In this document: positions 22,281 to 32,190 of the stretch, in pieces
How positions within the stretch are numbered: the first letter of the stretch is position 1
How the letters are laid out: the number at the start of each line of letters is the position of its first letter
Assembly: GCA_023014485.1 (NCBI GenBank)
Contig: JAJOZX010002704.1
Span: forward strand, 172,001 to 236,000
DNA from: Bathynomus jamesi
Lineage: Eukaryota > Arthropoda > Malacostraca > Isopoda > Cirolanidae
DNA length: 64,000 bases
Direction: 5' to 3'
Notes under the pieces: model-generated
Told to the model about the DNA's origin: nothing
The model's input: only the letters and a program-made list of their open reading frames with translations
Databases searched by the model: none
Made by a program: the position numbers and the translations under genes

Positions 22281-22693
22281 ATGGACGCGAATACATTCCA
22301 GAGAGTAATGAAAAGTGACCGTTTCACAATTTATCGGTGTGTTTGCGAAGAATGAAATATTGAGGCTGTTACTAGAAACTGGTACGGGATTATCGTTAAC
22401 ACCGACAGTGTGGGGAGTGAGGGGATTTACTGGTTTGCAATCTATTTTAAAAATAGGGAAGAATGTATTATTTTGATTCACTCGGATTTCAGTCCTGGAA
22501 TGATTCGGTAATTGTACAGTTTATCGCGCAATTACATGTGCCTGAGATTGTTTGGAACCGATATCGTTTTCAAAGATATTACACTGAAACGTGCGGGTTG
22601 TATTGCATTTCATTTCTCATGCACATGTCACGTGGGAAGGGGTTTATAAATTTTTTAAAATTATTCGATTTGTACGACAGAGATGAACGATAA
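22281..22693 (+). pseudogene. Polinton adenovirus-type maturation protease, damaged
   Basis: It starts at MDANTFQRVMKSDRF (22281) and keeps the C-terminal blocks YYFDSLGFQSW and ETCGLYCISFLMHM, the latter with the nucleophile Cys of the Ulp1/adenain family. In IYWFAIYF the catalytic His expected before WF is Tyr. The frame also breaks near 22350 (stop after VCEE) and near 22460. In active elements the enzyme cleaves virion precursors. Confidence 0.75.
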
Positions 22694-22818
22694 AAGTGTA
22701 TGCAGACAGATAAATAAAAGGTTCCCATATATTAGCACCCGCTGTAATGTGTAAAGGTGTATATCTATATTGTGTAAAGTTGTATATACATTTGTAACTA
22801 AAATGTAGCCATTAAGAC

Positions 22819-23373
22819 TTATTTAACGGATACTTGCTCCGCTTTGTACATGTTTTCTGTATTCAGGTCACGGGGTTGTCTGGGCGGAGAAGCATCCATA
22901 TCACTTATTCCACTTTCATCAAAAGTAGCTATAACACGGCCTAGCTCCGCACCGGTCCTATAAGGTTAAGTAAAATTAAAGAACTACACGAGAAATGCCA
23001 CGAATTTAAATGCAGATAATTCTTAAAAGTTTTGGTAATTTAAAAATCCTATTGCGGTGCTGAATTAGCGAGAAAAATATTATTAAAGCTCCATCATATA
23101 TATATCCCCGCAAGGGGGTTCTAAGCTCGTGCTCTTGAGTGCTCTTTGTGCTCGTTTACACGTGCTTGTTCCTGGAGGTTTCATGTGCGCCCTCCCGGCC
23201 CTAGCACCTAAGGATGATGGGGCTCGACCCTGCAGTCCTTGTCATCCTTGGTCTTTTTCCACTTCGACTGTCCCCTCCACCCTTTCTTTTTCCTGTCTTT
23301 CCTCTCACTTTTTCTTTGTTTTTCCGCCGAGATATGCCCTTTTAAATACAGGCGAATCGGTTCTTCCCGAACT

Positions 23374-23428
<55 letters not shown>

Positions 23429-23868
23429 TGAAATAATCGCGATGGAAACAGACAATAATTAAAAACAATGGGATTAATTTTTACGTTACAGAAAAATTCA
23501 GAATAAAAGGAAAATTGATTGCCAATTATAAACGAGAAAGAATACGTTTTTAAATTATCGAGTAATGTATTATTAATGCTCCACCATATATATGAGGAAA
23601 TAACCCCGAAGGAAACAGACAATAATTAAGAACATGATGAGATTAATTGTTACTCTAACGTAAAAATTAATTGTAACCATAAGTAGATATCCTGACAGTT
23701 TTCAAAAGTAAGATTAGCTGAGTGTGCTATGCTCCATCTGCCTGCAACGGGTCTCGAACCCGCAGCCAAATCTTAATAGTTTTTAATAGTTCTATTGTAA
23801 GTTTCAATATTTCTACAATCCTACAAGAAATGTACAAATAAAAACACACCATATATATATATTATATA

Positions 23869-23903
<35 letters not shown>

Positions 23904-24249
23904 CCGAAATAACCCGAAGGTAACAGAGAATAAAAAATATTTTTGAAAACGCGTTTATTGCTGGCTTTTACGGTTAGGTTATATTGTTATAAACGAGAAA
24001 GAGCCCTAGGATTAATTTTTCTTTGTAGGAAAACTCTGAATAAAGCTAGGTTATACACTTATAAGTTACTTACATTTCAACAGGGTCTTCATTGAACGGG
24101 ACCGATATCTCGTCACAATTTTCCGTAACACTCTGGGAAGATAAAAGCTCCCCCCGATCTATAGCGTTGAAGAGGTGGAGCGTCGTGTGAGCATAAATGT
24201 CTTTATCTTCAATCAATTCCGGAGAATTGTACAACGATAACTGACTCAT
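22819..24249 (-). CDS. Small two-exon gene of unknown function
   Basis: Exon 1 is 24249-24074: ATG at 24249, reading MSQLSLYNSPELIEDKDIY, ending at a perfect donor, AT|gtaagt. Exon 2 is 22957-22819: acceptor ttatag|G, ending VSVK and TAA. The phases agree, giving 104 codons with no internal stop. The intron (22958-24073) is 1.1 kb and holds (TA)n runs and a tRNA-like repeat. The protein is acidic and Ser-rich, with no motif that I know. It lies directly right of the Polinton protease and is transcribed towards it, so it may be a Polinton gene (an early or accessory gene) or an independent host gene. The splice model is inference from sequence. Confidence 0.5.
23095..23370. repeat. Dispersed repeat candidate, GC-richer block
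   Basis: A GC-richer block (gtgcgccctcccggcccta, gcagtccttgtcatccttgg) set in AT-rich DNA within the intron of the two-exon gene. Parts resemble the reverse complement of 2590-2680. Coding is not supported. Confidence 0.3.
23376..23426. repeat. (TA)n microsatellite
   Basis: Pure TA run. Similar runs are at 8148-8180, 9337-9383, 23850-23902, 24838-24940, 26340-26361, 26476-26513, 28575-28611, 34476-34507, 34993-35024, 35829-35846, 36838-36861, 41975-42033, 52665-52710, 53407-53439 and 53752-53790. Many transposon ends in this window lie directly against one of them. Confidence 0.9.
23715..23770 (-). repeat. tRNA-like repeat remnant (SINE head)
   Basis: The minus strand has GGGTTCGAGACCCG, a perfect RNA polymerase III B-box/T-arm, preceded by gatttggctgc. 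The rest does not fold as a full tRNA. A SINE remnant is the best reading. Confidence 0.4.
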
Positions 24250-24280
24250 GGTGTATAAAGCACTAAGCGAAAATACGTAC

Positions 24281-24315
24281 GAACTGAGGCTCTGAGTTGA
24301 AGTTCTCCGTTTATA
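24281..24315 (-). promoter_or_regulatory. TATA box and initiator of the two-exon gene
   Basis: On the minus strand TATAAA runs from 24315 to 24310, and TCAGTT is at 24287-24282. The first T of the TATA box lies exactly 30 bases upstream of the initiator A (24285). TCAGT is the arthropod initiator consensus. The predicted leader is 35 nt to the ATG at 24249. Confidence 0.65.
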
Positions 24316-24532
24316 AGGGAACCTGTGACCAACCAACAAAACACAAACGTTAACTTCCTATTGGCTAGCGGTGAATTTTGGGCGAACCTGACGCGTAGGC
24401 CTGCATAGCGGCCAAACAGAGGTCCTGGGATCTGCCCACAGGGCTGTGGTTGGTCGTCCCGTGAAATCTGGGGCATGTCAGATGTTCCCATTCTTGGAGA
24501 GACGAGAAACGCTTTGTTTTTTGATCTTGTAT

Positions 24533-24565
<33 letters not shown>

Positions 24566-24875
24566 CGTTTTATGGCAGTAGCAGTTTGCCTGTTCATTCT
24601 CGTTTGTCGGGAAGGGATTTCGTGATATCCAATACAATTCGCGTATGCTTCAGAAAAAACGCTAACTATGGTTTATGGTACCTTGAAATATAAAAGTGAA
24701 AAGATATTTCAGCGATAGAATAGATAAAAACAAAGATGTACATTAAACACGCATCTGTGTAGTATAATTTAAAATGCATACCTTATCTCGAATCTTGGAA
24801 ATCAGAGAATCGTCAATAAAGAAATAAAACATGTGTGTATATATATATATATATATATATTCATATATATATATA

Positions 24876-24942
<67 letters not shown>

Positions 24943-24945
<3 letters not shown>

Positions 24946-26337
24946 GGTGATCCAGAGAAATGGGACCCAAAAGAAACCCCTGTAACTCTTAAAGTATAAG
25001 TCCTTTTATAAAATCATATGCATCATTCGAAAGAGGATAGTTACAAGTTTGTACAGGATTGTATAGGTTTTGACAATACAAGAAAAGATAAGATACAAAA
25101 CAAAATAAAAGTGTTAGTTAAAACTAACCCTTCAAGATGACTGCATGGACTGTGGAACAGCTGCGTTTCATAACTGAGCAATATTATAAGCATGGAAGAA
25201 GTGTAGTTTCAGCTCAAAGATCTTTCAAGACAAATTTTCAGATGTCAAAATCACCTTCTAAGAAAGTAATCCGTCGGTGTGTCAGAAATTTTTCCCTAAC
25301 TGGCAGCATTGGAAAAAGAAAACCAACTTGAAGAGTGCGCACAGCAAGAATAGACGAGATCATTAACAGAACTCATGAAATTGTACAGGATAATCCTAAC
25401 ATAAGCATCAGACGTGCTTCTCAGCTGTTAGGAGTTGGATATGGAACAACACACCGTATATTCAAGCAAAATTTAATGCTCTTTCCATATAAATTTCAAA
25501 CAGTGCAACAACTAAACGATGGATTTCGCACGAAGACGACAATTCTGTCAATGGATCCAACAGAAGGTAAATGACACCATCAATTTTCTAGCAACTTTGA
25601 TTATGTCAGACGAAGCCCATTTTCACTTGAATGGAACTGTAAACAAACAAAATTGTCGTTTCTGGGCAACAGAAAATCCATTGAATATTACCGAAGTCCC
25701 GTTGCATAGTCAGCGTGTAACTGTTTGGTGTGGTCTTACTGCATCTCAGATCATAGGGTCGTACTTTTTCGAGGATTCCACCGGAAACACGATCACTGTA
25801 AATGGTGATCGCTACGAAAAAATGTTGACCGATTTCCTTATTCCTAAATTAAGAGATCTTTGTCTAGAAAACCACTAGTTCCAACAAGACGGAGCTACCT
25901 GCCATACCACGAGGAACTGCATGGCAGTTTTGCGTCAAACGTTTCCAGGCGAGTTAATCTCAAGATTTGGAGACGTTGAATGGCCCGCAAGGTCTCCGGA
26001 TTTTTCTCCCTTAGATTATTATCTCTGGGGATATTTAAAGAGTAGGGTCTACAGAAATAACCCAACGACCTTGCAAGAATTGAAGGCCGCCATCACAAAT
26101 GACATACAGGCCATACCACCGCACACTTGCAAAAGTGATGCAGAACTTACAAGCGAGAACACTGGAATGCTTGGCAACTAATGGAGCACATTTGAAAGGA
26201 GTCATTTTAAAAAAATAAATATTTCATAATAAACTTGTAACTCTACTCTTTCGAATGATATATAGTTTTTATGAAAGGAATTAAATATTAAGAATATTTG
26301 GCTTCTTTTTATGGGTCCCATTTATCTGGATCACCCA
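24943..26337 (+). mobile_element. Tc1/mariner-like transposon with dead transposase
   Basis: The terminal inverted repeats are gggtgatccagagaaatggg (left) and cccatttatctggatcaccc (right), about 25 bp. It is inserted between (TA)n runs, consistent with TA target duplication. It carries the transposase pseudogene at 25137-26181. Confidence 0.85.
25137..26181 (+). pseudogene. Tc1/mariner-superfamily transposase, two stops and one frameshift
   Basis: The N-terminal HTH region starts at MTAWTVEQLRFITEQYYKHG. A TGA at about 25329 interrupts it, after which RRASQLLGVGYGTTHRIF (second HTH) continues in frame. A frameshift near 25525 leads to MSDEAHFHLNG (first catalytic Asp). A TAG at 25876 precedes FQQDGATCHTT (second Asp). 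The third catalytic Asp is in WPARSPDFSPLDYYLWG. Exactly 36 residues lie between the second and third Asp, so this is D,D36D spacing and not the D,D34D of classic mariner. All three acidic residues are retained, but the gene is dead. Confidence 0.85.
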
Positions 26338-26474
26338 TTATATATATATATATATATATATGAGAAAAGTTCAGATTCGAAGTGAGAGGGTGTTTATGGC
26401 ACGTAATTAATTTTTTTTTTTTTTTTTTTTTTTTTAGAAACGTTTCAAATTTTATTTTTAAACGTGAACGAAGA

Positions 26475-26513
<39 letters not shown>

Positions 26514-26514
<1 letters not shown>

Positions 26515-26720
26515 GTGGTGTAGTGGTTAGCGTCGCTGACTACGAATCCATCGGCCCCGGGTTCGAGACCCGACGGCAGCCGGCGCGCAGCAAAACCCAG
26601 CTGTTCACCCTTCCACACACTAAAGAAAGTGGTTGGTAGATAAATGGGTACCCTAGGTGGACTAGTGGTTAAGACGCTGGGCTGCTGATGAGGCGTCGTT
26701 CGGATTCCACGTTAAACTGT
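26514..26720 (+). repeat. tRNA-derived SINE, two tRNA-like segments
   Basis: The segment gtggtgtagtggttagcg ... ccccgggttcgagacccgac (26514-26573) has A- and B-box-like sequences of a tRNA gene. A second one, gtggactagtggttaagacg, follows at 26657. Neither folds as an ordinary tRNA, so these are repeats and not tRNA genes. Confidence 0.55.
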
Positions 26721-26976
26721 AGGTCTAAGGTGGAGTGAAAAGCTTGACCTTCGTCAGAATGAACAATTCGGGCGGAAGCTAACCAAAGGTTTTATATATA
26801 TATATATATAATAAGTTACAGGTGAAGTAATTCCTTAATTTTCAGAATGAGTTAATTTTTAAATATTTCAAAATTTCGTGACAAAAATTCGGAGCCAGAA
26901 TATTTCTCGTATGATAGCTTCGTGCCTCGAGTTTTTCACGTCTTAAACGAACTATTTTCCTTCAATATAATCCAAT

Positions 26977-27205
26977 ATGGCGGATGAAGGTATGGATTTC
27001 AGCGATCGAGGGCATTTCTCATTCGTTGATTACGCGATTTTCGCTTTATTGATTCTCGTGTCGGTGATTATTGGCCTGGTGGTTGGTTTGAAAGGATGGA
27101 GGAAAACGACCACCAAAGACTTCCTGGTTGGCGGAAGGAAAATGCATCCGGTTCCGGTCGCAGTGTCTTTGATTGGAGGAGTGATTTCCGCCCTCTCTGT
27201 CTTAG
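26977..27205 (+). CDS. SLC5-family sodium/solute cotransporter, exon 1 (SMCT/SMVT-like)
   Basis: Exon 1 starts at the ATG in ccaatATGGCG and codes 76 residues plus one base. It has a short hydrophilic N-terminus, the first membrane span (YAIFALLILVSVIIGLVVGL), then GWRKTTTKDFLVGGRKM and the start of span 2 (VPVAVSLIGGVISALSV). The FLxGGRxM block is the signature after span 1 of sodium:solute symporters, and the closest subgroup is the sodium-coupled monocarboxylate and multivitamin transporters. The donor is g|gtttgt at 27206. The protein works in the plasma membrane and couples sodium to uptake of small carboxylates or vitamins; the exact substrate cannot be told. Confidence 0.85.
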
Positions 27206-27935
27206 GTTTGTAGTTCTCTCTTTTTTCTTAATCACCTTTTTTTTGTTAGGATAAGCTTAAGATTTTCATTTTATATTGGAAACACTTTACTTTTGTTCCA
27301 CTAACTCACTACATATTATTATTATTATTATTATTATCAAGATTCCTAAAATAAAAGTGTATTGAATATTTTTCCCTCTCATATTCTTACAAGCATAAAA
27401 GTAATATGAAAGTTTATGTTAACAATTCTCTTAAGTTAAGTTTAATACTTTCAACTATGTTTTAACGACTGAAAATTGTTTAATGATTTAAAGCTTTTTT
27501 GCAGTTTTAACCATTTTATCAAGTGTAACATTTCAACAATTTTACGATTTTAACATTTTTAATCGGTTTAAGAATGTTTAACAATTCCAATGGATTTCAC
27601 AATCGTACACGCAATTTTGAGGAATTTTAATGATTTTATCGGTTTCTACAGTAAATGGTTTTCTGAATTTAAAGATTTTGAAACATTTTAAGAATTCTAA
27701 AGTTGAATTATTGACTGTTTTAAGAATTTTTTCAAAGTTAAAAATTTGAAGCGTTTCAAAATTTTAAAATGTTATACAATTTTTACAGTCTTCAGGATTT
27801 GAACCCTTTAATGATTTTTAAACTATTTTAGGAATTTAATGATGTTAACAGTGTGAAAGATTTTAACAGTTTTAAATTATTAACGATTTTAGAGGCGTCT
27901 TTAACGTCCTTAACTACTGCACTTTTAAATTAAAG
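27206..27935 (+). other. SLC5 intron 1
   Basis: An intron of 730 bp between donor gtttgt and acceptor aattaaag. It is T-rich and contains a (TTA)n run at 27317-27338. No other feature is seen. Confidence 0.7.
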
Positions 27936-28069
27936 GAAACGCGACTGAAATGTATCTTCACGGGACTCAGTTATGGCTGAATATCGTCGGCTGTTTGTGG
28001 GGAACTCTGGTCGTCATATTCCTCATTCTTCCCACACTTTACCCATTGGAGCTCATCTCTATGATGCAG
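27936..28069 (+). CDS. SLC5-family transporter, exon 2
   Basis: It codes GNATEMYLHGTQLWLNIVGC and continues with a membrane span (WGTLVVIFLILPTLYPLELI) to MMQ. The acceptor is ttaaattaaag|ga and the donor cag|gtaata. The phase (one base from exon 1, ending in phase 0) fits both neighbours. The G-x-A-E-x-Y-x-x-G-T-Q pattern is a conserved loop of the family. Confidence 0.85.
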
Positions 28070-28399
28070 GTAATAAATGCTTACAGAACCTAGTGATGAT
28101 ACATTAAATAGGGTAGAAAAAAGTAGGGAACATATTGCAGATATTACCTCCATTTTGAGTCAATTTGACGAGTTTTAATAAGTGAAGTGATTTCAAGAGT
28201 GATGTTTCCAGAATTTTCTCTCACACGCATTTTACTATCCTCCTCTTATATCAATTATGTTTATCTGAATTTTCTTTTACTACTTTTAATGTCATTATTT
28301 AAGTAAAATTTCTTGTAAAATTTCTGAACAAGAATATATATATATATATATTTATTTTATTTTTTTCATATTGGGGTTGTTTAATCTCCTTCGCAACAT

Positions 28400-28575
28400 C
28401 TAAGGTCATATGACGGAGGGGACCTACAGCTTTACGTGGGATCCGAACCACGGGTCGCTACATAATCTGGGCGCGGAGGACGGTCTCCCATCCAACTACT
28501 ACCCAGATCCAATGTCGCTTAACTTCGCTGATCTCCGGGAAGCGGTGTTACGACATTGGCCACGACGTAACCCAT
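28400..28575 (-). repeat. 5S rRNA-like repeat (5S-derived SINE or pseudogene)
   Basis: On the plus strand the words ggtctcccatccaa, actacccag and cgcttaacttcg then gatct follow in the order of antisense 5S rRNA. They match the conserved GATCACCGAAGTTAAG and TTGGATGGGTGACC regions with differences. The left part (gacctacagctttacgtggg) is not 5S. It is too diverged to be a working 5S gene. Confidence 0.45.
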
Positions 28576-28611
28576 ATATATGTATGTATATATATATATA
28601 TATATATATAC

Positions 28612-29190
28612 ACAGCAAAGGAATACAAAGGACACCAAGCGGCAACAGACCGGCTGGTCTCTACGAGGCTGTTTGTTTAAGAAGGAAAGTTAAAAGAACC
28701 GTTAATCATTTTAAAAATCTCGTCGAATTCGCCTTTTTACAAGTAGTAGACTTGCTAAGTGACTTTTCACTTCAAATCATGATGCAAAGGTCCCCTTTGG
28801 TATGAAAGTTCCTTATGGCCATAGGAAAAAATTTATCCAAAGACACAAGTTGGATCTTAAATCCAAGATGGCCGCCATCGGCATGATACATGTTTTCCAG
28901 CTAATTTGAGGTCGCTGAACTCATGTCTGGCATCAATTTTACATTTGGAATGCATTTAAAGGTCAAATCCGGGAAATGATACACAAAGTTGACATTTTGA
29001 TAAAATTTATGAAAACAGAATTTAGAGGCATTGAAGCAAGAATTGCAAATTGAATGATAAATTTACAAGTTCTGTGGCATCTAAATAGTATAATTGATAC
29101 GTAGTATACTCGACCAATAACTAGCGACTCAAATATATCATCACACAATGTTGTGACAATGTAAGCACAATCATGACATTCCTTCGTTCA
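28612..29190. other. Intronic spacer, nothing recognised
   Basis: AT-rich DNA between the 5S-like repeat and the minus-strand gene remnant. No repeat or gene recognised. Confidence 0.3.
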
Positions 29191-29193
29191 GCA

Positions 29194-31531
29194 CTAACCT
29201 GATTCCTTATCTATCTGTACCTCACTCATCTTACCAGTGTGGGAGCACGAACCTTTACATCTACAGAAATACAAGCAGGGCTGCCCCTGCACGTAGCACT
29301 TACAAGGAGCCTTACAGTCTGTCTTACACTGACAAATGACAAGCTCTGGTATGTCCCGCGAAATGGTGGGAGTTGTGGTGTAGACTGGAGTTGGCGCAGG
29401 GTCGGGGATTCTTGCTGCCATTCCCATTCCGTTGGAAAGACTGGAGCTGGAGCTTTGATGAGCGTATTACCCCACACGTGTCTACTCTGAAGTCACACGA
29501 GAAATAACTGATTCGTTGAAATAACTTCTAGAAATACAACTGCATGCAGTAATCTCAAGCATGAGTGATGTCCCCATCCGTGCAATGCTGTCTTACCTAA
29601 TAGGCTACTCTGAGGAGGTGCTGATGCAGAGCGTCGCTGCTTGGAGGCATGTGCTCGAAGTCGCGAGGGCGAGTCTAGCAGCATCCACGGTTGTGATGCC
29701 CTCCTCAGAGACACTATAGAGCTGCATGACGAATGTCTGGAGCGTGGGTGTGTGAATTTTGATCATTTCCAGGGTGGGGTTAGGGCAGGAGAGCAGCTCG
29801 AGAGGTAACGTGAGTTCATGGGGGACTGCCACACAGGACCAGTCCGTCTTCTTGCCGTTGCCATAGAGCGCTGAGGTCGTGTCGCATCCCGTTAACGCAT
29901 GAAACGTCGGCAGTGCCATTGCCTTGGATGGTCCAAGTCCGCGGGCGATGACATGCGCTGGAATGTACCTGGCAAGGAATGTAGAGATGAGTTAATGGCC
30001 TTATGATCTAAAAGCTATAGGTACACTGCAGACACCTGGCTTAAAGACACCTCAATAAAATGACTGTACCTGAAGTGACGCCGCGATCCGAAGGCAATCC
30101 AGAGTTCATCAATCCTCTGTCCGAGGGCCACAAAAGTGGAGACGCCCAGCACTACAACATCGCTGTCGCTGGTGCGGACGATCATTCGACGATGACCGGC
30201 GTAGGTAGCTGCAGCCACATGCAGAAACATCCGAGTGTCGGCTTCATCGTGTGTGTAGGGGTCAACTACACCAACATCAGCGTCAGCCGGTGAACTTGCA
30301 CAATCACTGAGAATGGTGGTGAAGAGCTGCTTGTCCTGAAATGAAGAAGTCAATATAATTGAGGATATGCTGAGGAAGTCAATGTAATTGACTTCCTCAG
30401 CATATACTAGAGACAGGAATATTTTAAAAATATTAATTTATATGTCAATAGTTAGCAACAATCCCTCAGCTAACCTGTGGAAGCGTCATGAGCTTCAAGC
30501 TGTTGGCCAGCTCCACGGACAACTCATGCTTGTTCAGGTCCACACGTAGGAAGGCAGCCCAATTGCCAGGAACTTTGGTCGAGAGAGTAACCCGCCTCCG
30601 CGCTCCGCTGCCTCTTTGCTCCCGAGTTCCTGACTTCAGACTCGTCTTGGAGTAGACATCCCAGACAATGTCAACCCGGTCGTTTCTTTCAAACCAGGAG
30701 AGGATGTATGGCAGAAACACGTCTGTGAAAGTCTCCGATGGTTACGGCACTTCCAGGAAGAAGCATTTGAACGAGTACAGCACCATCTAGCACAGCTGCG
30801 GTCGTCACCGGTCTGCGATTGTCGAAATCCGCTGGGACAATGCAGCCCAGGATCTCGCTCTTGGTTCTATGGTGCATGTGTCCCTTCCGAGTAAGAGAGG
30901 GAGGATGGGCGATGTCTGTGCTCAACACTCTCAACCGGTCGTACGAGACGCACAGTTCTCGTTGATGCATAGCATCGATTAGAGATTCACGGCCAGTTTG
31001 AAGATGTAGTTTCATAGACAGATACAGCGATGCTGGTGTTTCCCTCTCCTTGATGTGACGAGGAACACTCCCAGGTTTCTTGGATCTGCGTCGAACAGAG
31101 TTGAAGATGAGCTGCTGCCCGATGGATGTTGCAACCTTGGACTTCTCAGAATAAGGAGCCGGCTCATCGATATCTGGTCCATCAAGAAGCATGTGCAAGA
31201 ACGATCTCAACGTGGGCGGGATGGATTCAGCTTCACATGAGGTTGAGAAGGAGCCTGTGAAAGCCTGCTTCATGTGGAGATAATCTCGCCGGAGGATCTT
31301 GGCTGCTTTGTGGAGGATGGAGACTTCAGATGATGTATTGTTTTCCATATCAACTACAGCTTTGCTTAGGTCGTCGTCGAAAACAAGAGACCAGCAACGA
31401 CTCATTGGTATCACCTTGATGTCAGGAATCATGCGCTCAATATCCTCTCGAAGGCGTGTTGTATTGCATTTGATGTAGGGAAAATCGAGAGCGGCAAGGC
31501 GTTTGCCATAGAGGGCCGTCAAGTCAGCCAT
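29194..31531 (-). pseudogene. Multi-exon gene with PIN-like domain and tesmin-type cysteine-rich tail, decayed
   Basis: The first exon (from 31531) codes MADLTALYGKRLAALDFPYI and about 260 more residues. Near 30735 the frame shifts and continues with FLPYILSWFERNDRVDIVWD. Splice-like joints follow: donor cacag|gttagc near 30475, acceptor tttcag|gacaag near 30337, donor ttcag|gtacag near 30072, acceptor near 29970, donor attag|gtaaga near 29596 and acceptor cttcag|agt near 29490. The central exon has THDEADTRMFLHVAAA and RTSDSDVVVLGVS, an acidic pattern of PIN/FEN-type nucleases, then LPTFHALTGCDTTSALYG. The tail, CQCKTDCKAPCKCYVQGQPC, resembles tesmin/TSO1 CXC repeats. A shift near 29400 separates tail and body. 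It is a multi-copy family of invertebrate genomes with unknown function, antisense within SLC5 intron 2. Confidence 0.6.
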
Positions 31532-31689
31532 TGCCAGTGATGTCCCTGAAACGTGATTATCTTCAATAAAGTCAAGTAATTCGTTAAGAACATGTGGTCA
31601 GATCACCTGAGTCGCATGACTCTCTCAGTCGTGTTCCATCCGACCGTCGTCGCTTTCCTGTAGAGCAGAGTCAGGCACGCACGGAAGCG

Positions 31690-32110
31690 ATTTGTCCCCT
31701 TTATTTTATAAATATTGGCGTAATGTTTGCAAATTTCCAATCGAGTGAAAGTTCTAAGTACTTCGCTCTCACTAATGGTAAAATCGTGAAGCTTTAAATG
31801 ATCATCACTGAGCAAAATTACGGGAACAGGAATGTTGTTCATATTTTTGTTAGTGAAGACGGAAGAGAAGAATTTATTTAAAACTTCCGTCATTTGTAAG
31901 CCATCGTAAATTTGTTCGTTGTTTTCGCCTATGAGGAGACCAATAGTCTGCGAAGCTACTTTTTTATTCCTAACATACTGTAATTATAGAATTCCTTCGG
32001 ATTCGATTTAATTTTGTTCACTATATATAGCTCATAGTTGCGCTTACTTTTTCTAATAAGTTTTTTACTTCGCCTTCTCAATAGCTTGCAAGCATTTTCA
32101 CTGAACAAAT
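31690..32110 (-). pseudogene. LINE ORF2 fragment (between endonuclease and reverse transcriptase)
   Basis: The minus strand reads a Lys/Arg-rich segment (RRRSKKLIRKSKRNYELY), then FYNYVRNKKVASQTIG, ENNEQIYDG and LNKFFSSVFTNKNMNNIPVP, ending in a broken DFTISESEVLR region. This is the linker before the reverse transcriptase domain in CR1/Jockey-type LINEs, probably of the same family as the pieces at 7.2 and 36.2 kb. Confidence 0.65.
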
Positions 32111-32153
32111 TATTTGAATCTTAAAATTTAATATATACTCGTGTGTGTGTGTG

Positions 32154-32189
<36 letters not shown>

Positions 32190-32190
32190 T

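Larger units (their letters stand above)
10584..22693. mobile_element. Polinton/Maverick element, decayed coding core
   Basis: The hallmark set is present: family B polymerase, retroviral-type integrase with chromodomain, FtsK-type ATPase, adenain-type protease, major capsid and minor virion proteins. Divergent transcription starts from around 16.45 kb. The terminal inverted repeats were not found; the real element may extend to the 9.8-kb tandem repeats and past 24.3 kb. Polintons are virus-like, so this can also be called an old endogenous copy of a Polinton-type virus. Confidence 0.85.

Noticed and set aside
23129..23431. Frame with signal-peptide-like start on the plus strand
   Set aside because: It runs into a (TA)n run and lies in a dispersed repeat inside a predicted intron.
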